Assembly (NCBI GenBank): GCA_039795715.1
Contig: JBDKLD010000074.1
Span: forward strand, 1 to 9,847
Origin: JAGOSA01 sp039795715
GTDB lineage: Bacteria; Patescibacteriota; Minisyncoccia; Phycocordibacterales; UBA9973
DNA length: 9,847 bases
Reading direction: 5' to 3'
Shown here: positions 1 to 6,153 of the stretch, piece by piece
Layout of the letters: the number at the start of each line of letters is the position of its first letter
Position numbering within the stretch: the stretch's first letter is position 1
Position numbers and translations under genes: made by a program
Notes under the pieces: generated by a model
Seen by the model: only the letters and a program-made list of their open reading frames with translations
The model's database searches: none
Told to the model about the DNA's origin: nothing

Positions 1-120
1 GACTTTGCCATTGGGAAATTGCATAGAGGCCGCCCAGCCACCCGGACCTGGATTGCCCCGCGAAGCGCCGTCTGTATATATGGTGATTTTTTTCTCGCCC
101 TCTATAGGGGTGTCGGTCAT
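1..120 (-). CDS. rnhA: Ribonuclease HI, N-terminal part (runs off the left edge)
   Basis: Only the first 40 codons are present. Reading leftwards from the ATG at 120-118 the protein is MTDTPIEGEKKITIYTDGAS followed by RGNPGPGGWAA. The block TDGASRGNPGPGGWA is the hallmark first strand of RNase HI; the D of TDG is the first of the metal-binding catalytic carboxylates (D10 in E. coli). The family enzyme cuts the RNA strand of RNA-DNA hybrids in the cytoplasm, removing primers and R-loops. The other catalytic residues lie outside the window. The frame stays open upstream to a TAA at 176-178 but contains no ATG, GTG or TTG start there, so 120 is the best start. There is no Shine-Dalgarno sequence; a -10 box ends 6 nt before the ATG. 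Sure of family; completeness unknown. Confidence 0.92.
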   Translation of the reverse strand, partial: MTDTPIEGEKKITIYTDGASRGNPGPGGWAASMQFPNGKV

Positions 121-126
121 GAGGGC

Positions 127-155
127 ATTGTAGAGGAAATATGGATTTTTGGAAA
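127..155 (-). promoter_or_regulatory. Promoter of rnhA, apparently leaderless
   Basis: On the minus strand a -35-like TTTCCA (150-155; 4 of 6 consensus bases) is followed by a 17-nt spacer and a -10 TACAAT (127-132). Exactly 6 nt (GCCCTC) separate the -10 from the ATG, so the transcript should start at about the start codon. The promoter is inferred from sequence only. Confidence 0.55.
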
Positions 156-166
156 TGGAGTTAAGT

Positions 167-194
167 TTGACTAATTATTCTCAGCGAGTATAGT
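167..194 (+). promoter_or_regulatory. Sigma-70-type promoter of the 151-aa unknown gene
   Basis: TTGACT (167-172), a 16-nt spacer, then TATAGT (189-194): five of six consensus bases in each hexamer. The expected start point is about 201, giving a leader of under 10 nt before the ATG at 210. It lies back to back with the rnhA promoter. The same two hexamers occur before the 183-aa gene at 1288. Confidence 0.65.
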
Positions 195-209
195 CAGAGA
201 AAAATACTC

Positions 210-665
210 ATGGAAACCTTCATACCTGTAGAGACCACCTTACTGATAAATCCGAGCAATTTCTTTGATAAAAAGAATATGCGAGAAGAGTTTGAAAGCT
301 TGAATAGCTTTATTTTTAAGTCATTTAAGGTATCAATATACATCGGTTCATTCTCAGATGTAAATAAGATTTACTTTGCTCCATACATAAACGGCAGAGT
401 AGGTTATTTTAAAGATTCAAAAATGACCGAAGGTGGCTTCATTAGAGGCTGGAACTTTGAAGAACTGATGTATAAGCTTTGCGCAATGATCATCGGGGAA
501 CAAAAAATTTCACTTGTGTCACATGATTGGAAGGAACTCTACACCATTCTCTATCAAATGAGAAAAAAAGAAATTCGGGCATTAGGCCATTTTCACTCGG
601 ATGTTGGTTACGCAACCGGAGCACCAAAATGTAGATCTTGCGGTTCACTTTGGTCACTCAGCTAA
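210..665 (+). CDS. Hypothetical protein, 151 aa, AT-rich
   Basis: I do not recognise a family. The protein begins METFIPVETTLLINPS, is rich in aromatic and charged residues, has no signal peptide and no membrane segment, so it is probably cytoplasmic. Near the C-terminus it has HFHSD (about residues 127-131) and a single CRSCG pair (about 140-144), which could bind a metal but is not a complete zinc site. It stands alone with a good promoter upstream and a strong terminator just after the stop, which supports it being a real, single-gene unit. My hand count over 241-600 gives about 35% GC, clearly below recJ. That suggests later acquisition or relaxed selection. The abrupt C-terminus could be natural or the result of an old frameshift; I cannot tell which. 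Confidence 0.65.
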   Translation: METFIPVETTLLINPSNFFDKKNMREEFESLNSFIFKSFKVSIYIGSFSDVNKIYFAPYINGRVGYFKDSKMTEGGFIRGWNFEELMYKLCAMIIGEQKISLVSHDWKELYTILYQMRKKEIRALGHFHSDVGYATGAPKCRSCGSLWSLS

Positions 666-676
666 TTATCTCTGGA

Positions 677-705
677 AGCCCTGCAAATGCAGGGCTTTAT
701 TTTTT
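677..705 (+). terminator. Rho-independent terminator of the 151-aa gene
   Basis: A perfect 8-bp stem AGCCCTGC / GCAGGGCT (677-684 and 689-696) with an AAAT loop is followed by TTATTTTTT. It begins 12 nt after the stop codon. There is no T-run on the other strand, so it works only rightwards. Confidence 0.9.
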
Positions 706-712
706 GGGAAAT

Positions 713-738
713 AAAAAAACCCGCGCGAAGCGAGTTTT
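713..738 (-). terminator. Rho-independent terminator of the 183-aa gene
   Basis: On the minus strand a 9-bp stem AAAACTCGC / GCGGGTTTT (one T-G wobble) with loop TTCGC is followed by a run of T's. The arms are 730-738 and 716-724 and the T-run lies at 713-719. The first stem bases fall within the gene's TAA (737-739), so stop codon and terminator overlap. It sits 8 nt from the oppositely oriented terminator at 677-705. Confidence 0.8.
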
Positions 739-1288
739 ATTTTCTCATAATTCTTTTTGTTGCCTCTGTTGTGAAAAGAACAGCATAATCATCGTTTTTA
801 AACCAACCTTTATCATTGGCTTCATATGCCATAAGTTTTACCTCAATAAAGACATTAAATATGTCATATTTAAATGAAATAATATGCAACCTTCCAGTTT
901 CATCCAAGGCCATAGACCCCAAGAAATTCAATGTCTCGAGCCGATTGTTACTGCGAAAATATGCGTACTCATTAAACCAAAGGTCTTTCACTGCCCTGCG
1001 CATTTTCTCGTTTTGAAATATCGCCATCGCGCAGTGGGCATCTAGTGCTATATAGTCCAAGCGATCAATTGTCTGTTTTCTAAATTCAAACCCGTTTACT
1101 GGTTCACTTGGAAAACCGGGATTCTCGACAGAACGAAAATTAATATCTTCTATTGAAAATTCAAAGATGTCTGGCAATCTATTGTCTTGGTGCTCAGGTG
1201 ACAATGTAAACGTCCCAAATTTTTCTGTAGTCAAAACGAAAGGCTTTGTGCGATTAACGGCAACAGTTACAAGTTCTTTTTTTATCAT
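737..1288 (-). CDS. Hypothetical protein, 183 aa
   Basis: I do not recognise a family. The protein starts MIKKELVTVAVNRTKPFVLT, has no signal peptide or membrane segment and looks like a soluble mixed alpha/beta protein with many aromatic residues (for example DLWFNEYAYF and KYDIFNVFIEVKL). One cysteine is present (DAHCAM). The start is the only well-placed ATG; no Shine-Dalgarno sequence precedes it. The gene begins 43 nt after the recJ stop on the same strand. Readthrough from recJ is therefore possible, but it also has its own promoter-like sequence and an inverted repeat at its 5' end, and its own terminator. GC content is lower than recJ (roughly 38% on four lines counted by hand). Its function cannot be stated. 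Confidence 0.7.
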   Translation of the reverse strand: MIKKELVTVAVNRTKPFVLTTEKFGTFTLSPEHQDNRLPDIFEFSIEDINFRSVENPGFPSEPVNGFEFRKQTIDRLDYIALDAHCAMAIFQNEKMRRAVKDLWFNEYAYFRSNNRLETLNFLGSMALDETGRLHIISFKYDIFNVFIEVKLMAYEANDKGWFKNDDYAVLFTTEATKRIMRK

Positions 1289-1289
1289 G

Positions 1290-1309
1290 GTGTAAGGTTT
1301 TTCTTACAC
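1290..1309. repeat. Inverted repeat directly upstream of the 183-aa gene
   Basis: Perfect 7-bp arms GTGTAAG (1290-1296) and CTTACAC (1303-1309) are separated by 6 nt. One arm overlaps the -10 box by two bases and the other ends 1 nt before the ATG. This is the position expected for an operator. No T-run follows on the minus strand, so it is not a terminator for recJ. Confidence 0.6.
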
Positions 1310-1334
1310 TATACCTTTGTTTTTGCTGAGTCAA
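1308..1334 (-). promoter_or_regulatory. Promoter of the 183-aa gene
   Basis: On the minus strand TTGACT (1329-1334), a 15-nt spacer and TATAGT (1308-1313). Both hexamers match 5 of 6 consensus bases and are identical to those of the 151-aa gene, but the spacer is shorter than optimal. The -35 overlaps the last codons of recJ. Confidence 0.5.
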
Positions 1335-3136
1335 TTGGTATAAATTACATCCATAATCCTCACTCTCGCTTCCCTCCCTCTGAAATACGACATCTCTAAC
1401 GTGCCGACGAGTGTGACTTGCTGGCCGGCGGTGATTGGACCATTTACTCCAGCGAAATCCGCAACGCTCTTGAAAAATGCTATGGCTTTTACTGACGCAC
1501 CGGTTTCGTCGCTCATGACTATTTCCAGATGTTCTTTAGTTTTACCAAATTGCTTGACGACTTCTAGTGTGACATTTTGAAAAATAAAAATCGGTTTTGG
1601 ATTGTCGAGACCAAACGGCGCGAATCGATCGACTTCTTGAATAAAGCTTGGCTTCACTTTGCCGAGCGCGAGCGTAGCGAGCGCGGTGTTTGCAGTTCCC
1701 GACGAAATAACGTCGCCATTTTCACTTGCCACGAGTTGCGCAACTTCTGCCGCATCGCGAATAGCAACGTAACTCTGCGACAGCGCAGCTTCCAGAAAAT
1801 GAATTCGCTCACGCGTTGCAACGAAACCACCAGCAACAGTATGCCCACCAAATTGCACAAAGTGTTCGGCGTTAGCAGTCATCAGCTCCACAACATTTAC
1901 ACTGCCATCGGAGCGACACGAACCTTTGATGTGTTCATCTTCCTCTTCCATCCCCCAGACGAAAACCGGCTTGCGAAGCTCGTCTGTGAGTTTGCCAGCA
2001 ACGAGCCCAAGAATACCTGCGCGCCAGCCAGTATTACCGATGACGACAACCGGACTCTCAACTCCGTCCACGCCACGTTTGGTAATCGTGCTTTTGGCTT
2101 CTTTCATAATTCTCGCGACAAGCAATTTTCTTTCATCATTTATTCCCGATAAGTGTTCCGCCATCGGCACAGCTTTGGCATCGGTATCAGCCGAGAGAAG
2201 TTCAAACGCTCGCATCGGACTATCCATGCGTGAAGCGGCATTGATCCGCGGAGCAACCATAAATGTCAGGTCGTCTTCGGTCAGATGTTCAGTATCCATT
2301 TTCATTTTGGAAAAAAGCGCGCGCAGTCCGGGACGCATATTTTTTCGTAAAACTTTCATGCCGTAGTATGAAATGATTCTATTCTCACCACGAATCGGCA
2401 CCATGTCAGAAAGCGTACCGAGCGCTGCCATATCGAGCAACCATTTTTCCCAACCTTCATGGATCTTGTAGTATTCACCGTACTTTTTAACAAAACCCTG
2501 AGCAATCTTGAATGCGACACCAGCACCAGACAGCACTTTTTCTGGGTAAGAAGATTTTATTTCCCCTTCATCTCCATATGCATCTATATGAGGATTGATG
2601 ATAGCATACGCTCTCGGCAACTCGCCGTGCGGTAAGTGGTGGTCGGTGATAATCACATCAATACCACCTGCTGTAGCGTGTGCAGTTTCGTCAGGCGTCG
2701 TCGTGCCAAGATCAAAGGTGAGTAAAAGCTTCACGCCATCGCGCACAAATTCTTTGACCGCATCCATGTGAAGACCGTAGCCTTCATCATGTCTGTCGGG
2801 AATATAGAAACGGACATTGTCGTAGCCGAGCTTTTTAAACAAGTCAGACATAATTGTCGCAGCCGGAATGCCGTCGCAGTCATAATCGCTGTAGACGACG
2901 ATTTTTTCTTTGCCTTCCATGGCTTCGAAAATCCGCACGACGGTTTTCTCCATATCTCTGAATAAAAATGGATCGAGTAAATCCTCATACTTTGGGTGCA
3001 GAAAGCGCTCGGCATCTTCCTCCGCCGTCAAACCACGGGCAAAAAGCATTTTGCGGACGATTTCATTGTATTTCTGAAGCAAATGCCCCGGCACATCCGG
3101 GGCGAGTTGCCATTTTGGGGATTCCGCCTTTTTCAC
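1331..3136 (-). CDS. recJ: Single-stranded-DNA-specific exonuclease RecJ
   Basis: A 601-aa DHH-family 5'-3' exonuclease acting on single-stranded DNA in recombination and mismatch/base-excision repair. Visible motifs in order: DYDCDG (residues 84-89, motif I), FDLG (141-144), the DHH triad (165-167), GAGVAFK (204-210), GTLSDMVP with D244, NAASRMDSP (299-307), GWRAGILGLVAGKL (370-383), SCRSDGS (406-412) and GGHTVAGG of the DHHA1 domain (430-437). An OB-like C-terminal part includes FGLDNPKPIF (508-517). All metal-binding aspartates and histidines known in the family are present, so it should be active. Length is normal for bacterial RecJ. The start is GTG (3136-3134): an upstream ATG at 3149-3151 is out of frame. 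A TGGTAAAAT extended -10 ends 6 nt before the GTG and there is no Shine-Dalgarno sequence. It ends in TGA, so TGA is a stop here. Divergent from the HIT gene. Confidence 0.95.
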   Translation of the reverse strand: MKKAESPKWQLAPDVPGHLLQKYNEIVRKMLFARGLTAEEDAERFLHPKYEDLLDPFLFRDMEKTVVRIFEAMEGKEKIVVYSDYDCDGIPAATIMSDLFKKLGYDNVRFYIPDRHDEGYGLHMDAVKEFVRDGVKLLLTFDLGTTTPDETAHATAGGIDVIITDHHLPHGELPRAYAIINPHIDAYGDEGEIKSSYPEKVLSGAGVAFKIAQGFVKKYGEYYKIHEGWEKWLLDMAALGTLSDMVPIRGENRIISYYGMKVLRKNMRPGLRALFSKMKMDTEHLTEDDLTFMVAPRINAASRMDSPMRAFELLSADTDAKAVPMAEHLSGINDERKLLVARIMKEAKSTITKRGVDGVESPVVVIGNTGWRAGILGLVAGKLTDELRKPVFVWGMEEEDEHIKGSCRSDGSVNVVELMTANAEHFVQFGGHTVAGGFVATRERIHFLEAALSQSYVAIRDAAEVAQLVASENGDVISSGTANTALATLALGKVKPSFIQEVDRFAPFGLDNPKPIFIFQNVTLEVVKQFGKTKEHLEIVMSDETGASVKAIAFFKSVADFAGVNGPITAGQQVTLVGTLEMSYFRGREARVRIMDVIYTN

Positions 3137-3142
3137 TTGGCA

Positions 3143-3151
3143 ATTTTACCA
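3143..3151 (-). promoter_or_regulatory. Extended -10 promoter of recJ, apparently leaderless
   Basis: On the minus strand TGG-TAAAAT has the TGN extension that can replace a -35 box; no good -35 is present. Six nt (TGCCAA) separate it from the GTG start, so the mRNA should begin at the start codon. Confidence 0.5.
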
Positions 3152-3177
3152 TATCGGCGCCCTATGGGCAGAACAAA

Positions 3178-3199
3178 AATTACCGTATAATTACCGTAT
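3178..3199. repeat. Two exact tandem copies of an 11-bp unit at the HIT promoter
   Basis: AATTACCGTAT occurs at 3178-3188 and again at 3189-3199. The two copies span the -10 box (3186-3191) and the first two bases of the ATG. The 11-bp period is about one helical turn, so both copies face the same side of the DNA. It may be an operator or a chance duplication. Confidence 0.7.
3186..3191 (+). promoter_or_regulatory. Consensus -10 box of the HIT gene, apparently leaderless
   Basis: A perfect TATAAT followed by 6 nt (TACCGT) and the ATG at 3198. No convincing -35 is visible 16-18 nt upstream. The transcript should start at or next to the A of the ATG. Confidence 0.6.
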
Positions 3200-3605
3200 G
3201 AATGACACCCAAAATGACACTATTTTCGGCAAAATAATTCGTCGGGAAATACCAGCGACGATTGTTTATGAAGATGAGGAATCTATAGCTTTTATGGATA
3301 TTATGCCGGTAGCAAAAGGTCACCTCCTTTATATACCAAAAGCACAGTACCAATGGATGCAAGACGTGCCGGACGAACTCCTCGCTCGCATGTTTGTCAA
3401 AACCAAGAAACTCATGCTCGCGGTCAAAGACGGTACCAACTGTGACTATGTCCAGATTTCTGTCGTCGGCAAAGATGTACCACACTTTCATATTCACCTC
3501 ATACCCCGCTTCTACACCGACGAACTCCACGGCTGGCGCACTGGGAGCTACGCAGGCGACGAAATGCAAACTGTTGCTGACAAAATAAAAACGCATATTA
3601 TCTAA
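3198..3605 (+). CDS. HIT-family (histidine triad) nucleotide-binding hydrolase
   Basis: A 135-aa cytoplasmic protein of normal length for the HIT superfamily (HinT/Fhit-like enzymes that hydrolyse nucleoside phosphoramidates or dinucleoside polyphosphates). The N-terminal half has the typical TIFGKIIRREIPATIVYED (8-26) and DIMPVAKGHLLYIPK (34-48), where the family binds the nucleotide. The signature histidine triad HFHIHLIP lies at 96-103; H98 would be the nucleophile and H96 and H100 its partners. GKDVPHFHIH matches the usual G-x-x-V-x-H-x-H-x-H pattern. The substrate cannot be deduced. It is a single gene, divergent from recJ with only 61 bp between the two start codons. The start is fixed by the -10 box 6 nt upstream and by alignment of the N-terminus with the family. 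Confidence 0.93.
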   Translation: MNDTQNDTIFGKIIRREIPATIVYEDEESIAFMDIMPVAKGHLLYIPKAQYQWMQDVPDELLARMFVKTKKLMLAVKDGTNCDYVQISVVGKDVPHFHIHLIPRFYTDELHGWRTGSYAGDEMQTVADKIKTHII

Positions 3606-3634
3606 GCGTATAAACAGTAGGCAATTATTTATCA

Positions 3635-3665
3635 AAATAAAAAACCCGGCAATAAAGTCGGGTTT
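3635..3665 (-). terminator. Terminator of the PurN-like gene, possibly also serving HIT
   Basis: On the minus strand a 7-bp stem AAACCCG / CGGGTTT (arms 3659-3665 and 3642-3648) with a 10-nt loop is followed by TTTTATTTT-like sequence. The stem overlaps the TAA of the minus-strand gene (3664-3666). Read rightwards it has only TTTAAA after it, so it would be weak for the HIT transcript. Confidence 0.75.
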
Positions 3666-4341
3666 AAAGTGCAATGTTCTTTCTCTTGTAGGCTCCGCTG
3701 ATAATAATGCGGAGCGCTTCTTGCATTGCTGGACCATCGCATCTCATTTTCATTTCTTCTTGATGGTCGGCAAAAGATCTGCCGGGCACAACCTTGAGTG
3801 AATCAGAGACACAAATAATCGGACCGCCATCTGTCTCTTCGTTGATCTCGTGAATAGTCGACCGAGTTTCGATTTGACCATCACTGATAGCGAGCTCGAC
3901 AGCATTGTCGCCAATGTACTTTCGCTTGCCATTTTCATCAGTGATCCGGAGATCAGCAGGATGTACATTGATAGTAAAAAGCGGAACAAAAAAGTTGGGC
4001 GTCATTAATTTCATAAATCCAGACATCACTACAATGTCGGGCTTGAAGAAACTAATTTTGTTTCTCAACTCTTCAAAGTACTTGATTCGGCGCTTCTTTT
4101 TCTTTTCTTCAGGACTCAGTTTGCCGTACTTGCTCTCATCGGCATTGGTCTTTATCCATTCTTTGTAGTCAAAAACGATGCAAGGAATATCGTCAGCTTG
4201 AAAATCTGTAATTGCCTTTGCGGTCGCTTTATCGGTTGCAGCTCCAACTATTTTGTAGCTTTTGCCGTAGTTTTGGTCGTTCTGTTTGAGGTACGGATAG
4301 AGACTTGCTCCACCAGAAAATAAGATGACGATATTGCACAT
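3664..4341 (-). CDS. Phosphoribosylglycinamide formyltransferase-like protein (PurN family)
   Basis: A 225-aa cytoplasmic formyltransferase. Seen: the N-terminal MCNIVILFSGGASLYPYLK (1-19) fits the phosphate-binding loop; PDIVVMSGFMKLMTPNFF (101-118) matches the folate-binding LAGFMRIL region; INVHPADL (124-131) supplies the catalytic Asn125 and His127; ETDGGPII (169-176) supplies the catalytic Asp171, with H164 in the preceding strand. PurN transfers a formyl group from 10-formyl-tetrahydrofolate to GAR in purine synthesis. Odd points: a lysine-rich insertion (about residues 70-90, with EEKKKKRR), and RITDENGKRKYIGDNA in place of the usual PAFPGLHAH-type loop after the catalytic histidine. 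No other purine genes are nearby. It may therefore act on another amine substrate, so I give no symbol. A TTAACA-N17-TACAAT promoter ends 6 nt before the ATG. Confidence 0.85.
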   Translation of the reverse strand: MCNIVILFSGGASLYPYLKQNDQNYGKSYKIVGAATDKATAKAITDFQADDIPCIVFDYKEWIKTNADESKYGKLSPEEKKKKRRIKYFEELRNKISFFKPDIVVMSGFMKLMTPNFFVPLFTINVHPADLRITDENGKRKYIGDNAVELAISDGQIETRSTIHEINEETDGGPIICVSDSLKVVPGRSFADHQEEMKMRCDGPAMQEALRIIISGAYKRKNIAL

Positions 4342-4347
4342 TGTTCT

Positions 4348-4376
4348 ATTGTATTTGCATTGGTACTTATTGTTAA
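4348..4376 (-). promoter_or_regulatory. Promoter of the PurN-like gene, apparently leaderless
   Basis: On the minus strand TTAACA (4371-4376, 5 of 6 consensus bases), a 17-nt spacer and TACAAT (4348-4353, 5 of 6). Six nt (AGAACA) separate the -10 from the ATG at 4341. This is the best-formed of the four promoters with this spacing. Confidence 0.7.
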
Positions 4377-4429
4377 GCTTTTTTGTCAGTATCAGCCCAA
4401 ACAGCGATAATGTAAAGCACTCGGTATGG

Positions 4430-4438
4430 TGTTATACT
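4430..4438 (+). promoter_or_regulatory. Extended -10 promoter of the surface-protein gene
   Basis: TGT-TATACT carries the TGN extension and matches 5 of 6 bases of TATAAT. No good -35 is seen. The expected start point is about 4445, leaving a leader of under 20 nt before the ATG at 4463 and no Shine-Dalgarno sequence. Placement of this promoter inside the frame opening at 4325 is one reason for preferring the 4463 start. Confidence 0.55.
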
Positions 4439-4462
4439 ATTTACGTTACTTCAATAAAATCT

Positions 4463-6130
4463 ATGGTTACCAAAGAATTAATCGACTATATTCGCTCGGA
4501 AATGTCACGAGGTGTGCCAAAAGACAGAATCCGCGACATGCTCTTGAAAAGCGAATGGGACTCCAAAGATATAGATGAAGCAGAAGAGGTCATCGCCGAT
4601 TCGCCAGCTGTCGCGACAAAACCGGCAATGACAACAGTAGTGACGCCTGTGATGCCAACTACACCAGTCATCGAACCGATTTCTGAACCTATTTTAAAAC
4701 CAATCTCTGAACCTATTTCCGTACCAGAAATAAAAAAGTTGGAAGTTGTATCTGGAACCATACATCCTGTCACATCAGCAAAACTACTTGCGACTCTCAA
4801 CGCTTTTCAAACAAAACCAGCAGAAAAACCCCGCCGAAGCAAATCATTTTTGAGAAAACTTCTCATCCCAATGATTATTTTCCTTACTCTCATTTCCGGT
4901 GGAGCTGTGTATGGCTTCTATACTGGATACCTTGTTCCCCTTTCCATAATCGGAGGTGGAGTATTCCAGTCTGTCCAAGAGGCCAAGAGTGCAACATTTG
5001 ATACGACCGTAACTATTGATGCAAGCGCGGTAAAACAAGAAACTTCTTCACTCAATATGCTCCCTGGATATTCACCCAACATGTCACTCACCGCAAGTGG
5101 AGTTTACGACATAAGTAGTTCAAGCAACCCTACATTTTCTGCTACGGTTTCACTCAAGGCTGGAACATTTTCCATGTCTGCCGACACAAAACTTGTTTCA
5201 AATATTTTTTATATAAAAGCCACCGACTTCCCTCTCGTTCCATTCTTTGATATCACGACCTCAAAAGATACGTGGCTTTCACTTTCGACAGAAGGTGGCG
5301 AGGAGCAAAAAAATATTTTCCCGCTGACAACTAGCCCGATAACAAACCCTCTTTCGCTCGAAGGTCTCACCGACGAGCAAAAAGCGCATATAGCTACAAT
5401 GCTCGAAAGTGCTCATGTAATTAATGTCACCAAGCGAGAAAAACCAGAGGAAATAGATGGCGTGCCTGCGTACCATGTGTCTTTTGATTTAAACCTCAGC
5501 AACATCACACAATTTTTTCTCGACCTCGAATTATATGTTCGAAGTATCAGCAACAACAACCCTGCGCTTTCAGCTTTTTCTACAGCTTCATTTTCCGAAA
5601 GTTTAAACAATATCAAATCATTTGCTGGCGAAGTCTGGATTGGCAGAAAAGATTATTTGCCATATAAAGTAGTTATCAATATGGCGAGTCAAGAAGGCAA
5701 AGACTCTAACAGTATTGTAAAAATGAACATCACTTCTTTGTTCAAAAACTGGAATGCGCCAGTCACTATTGAAGCACCGAAAGACAGCATTCCGCTCATG
5801 TCATTTATTGAAAACACCGTGCAGAGAGCGCAGAATAAATCTCTCGACGCACTCCTTTTGACAAAGCTGTCATCTGCGCGTGCAGATGCTGAAGTATATT
5901 TCTCGACACACAATTCAAGTTACGCTGATTTGTGTACTATTTTTAACGTACCAACAGAAAAGCCTCTCCCCTCACAAGATGAAGGTTCTGCTCTCAGGTG
6001 CGCATCAAGTGCTACAGCTTTTGTAGTCTACGCACCACTCGCCGAAAATCCTGGTTCATTTTTCTGTATCGATTCGAAAGGAGTAACAAAAGAACTCAGT
6101 AAAGAGCCAAAAGGTTTGGTCTGCAAGTAG
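4463..6130 (+). CDS. Single-pass membrane surface protein with pilin-like C-terminal domain
   Basis: 555 aa from the ATG at 4463. Residues 1-46 (MVTKELIDYIRSEMSRGVPK onwards) form a small charged helical module resembling the short N-terminal modules seen in Parcubacteria membrane proteins. Residues 50-90 are a Pro/Thr-rich linker with repeated EPIS and KPIS units. A membrane segment follows at about 133-160 (LLIPMIIFLTLISGGAVYG) after a basic stretch RRSKSFLRK, so the N-terminus should be inside and the bulk outside. The outside part (about 170-455) is Ser/Thr-rich, mainly beta by appearance, with a lipoprotein-like pattern of alternating strands; no family recognised. The C-terminus (about 462-555) has LLTKLSSARADAEVYFSTHN, then YADLC, and FFCIDSKG: the layout of type IV pilin and pseudopilin globular domains. 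C491, C513, C535 and C554 could form two disulfides. Starting at 4325 would add 46 residues and overlap the purN-like start. Convergent with the cohesin operon, only 23 bp apart and without a visible terminator. Confidence 0.75.
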   Translation: MVTKELIDYIRSEMSRGVPKDRIRDMLLKSEWDSKDIDEAEEVIADSPAVATKPAMTTVVTPVMPTTPVIEPISEPILKPISEPISVPEIKKLEVVSGTIHPVTSAKLLATLNAFQTKPAEKPRRSKSFLRKLLIPMIIFLTLISGGAVYGFYTGYLVPLSIIGGGVFQSVQEAKSATFDTTVTIDASAVKQETSSLNMLPGYSPNMSLTASGVYDISSSSNPTFSATVSLKAGTFSMSADTKLVSNIFYIKATDFPLVPFFDITTSKDTWLSLSTEGGEEQKNIFPLTTSPITNPLSLEGLTDEQKAHIATMLESAHVINVTKREKPEEIDGVPAYHVSFDLNLSNITQFFLDLELYVRSISNNNPALSAFSTASFSESLNNIKSFAGEVWIGRKDYLPYKVVINMASQEGKDSNSIVKMNITSLFKNWNAPVTIEAPKDSIPLMSFIENTVQRAQNKSLDALLLTKLSSARADAEVYFSTHNSSYADLCTIFNVPTEKPLPSQDEGSALRCASSATAFVVYAPLAENPGSFFCIDSKGVTKELSKEPKGLVCK

Positions 6131-6153
6131 TCCCCGAAAATACATACATACTT

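Noticed and set aside
1662..1687. GC-rich near-palindromic GAGCG repeats
   Set aside because: Within recJ codons for ordinary residues (an Ala/Leu/Gly/Lys stretch around 485-495); explained by coding and not linked to any boundary.
1577..2366. Two long plus-strand open frames inside recJ (191 and 146 codons)
   Set aside because: Shadows of recJ: they lie opposite conserved RecJ motifs, and their serine- and arginine-rich composition is typical of antisense frames.
3180..3737. 185-codon open frame on the minus strand opposite the HIT gene
   Set aside because: It covers a clear HIT gene, runs through the terminator at 3635-3665 and resembles no family.
4325..4462. N-terminal extension of the surface protein from the ATG at 4325, giving a hydrophobic signal-like stretch
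   Set aside because: It would overlap the purN-like start codon and run through both that gene's promoter and a good extended -10 at 4430-4438. The helical module beginning MVTKEL is a natural N-terminus and the protein already has a membrane segment.
6131..6153. Possible terminator between the surface-protein gene and the cohesin operon
   Set aside because: No stem could be found on either strand in this 23-bp gap; only a short ACAT repeat is present.
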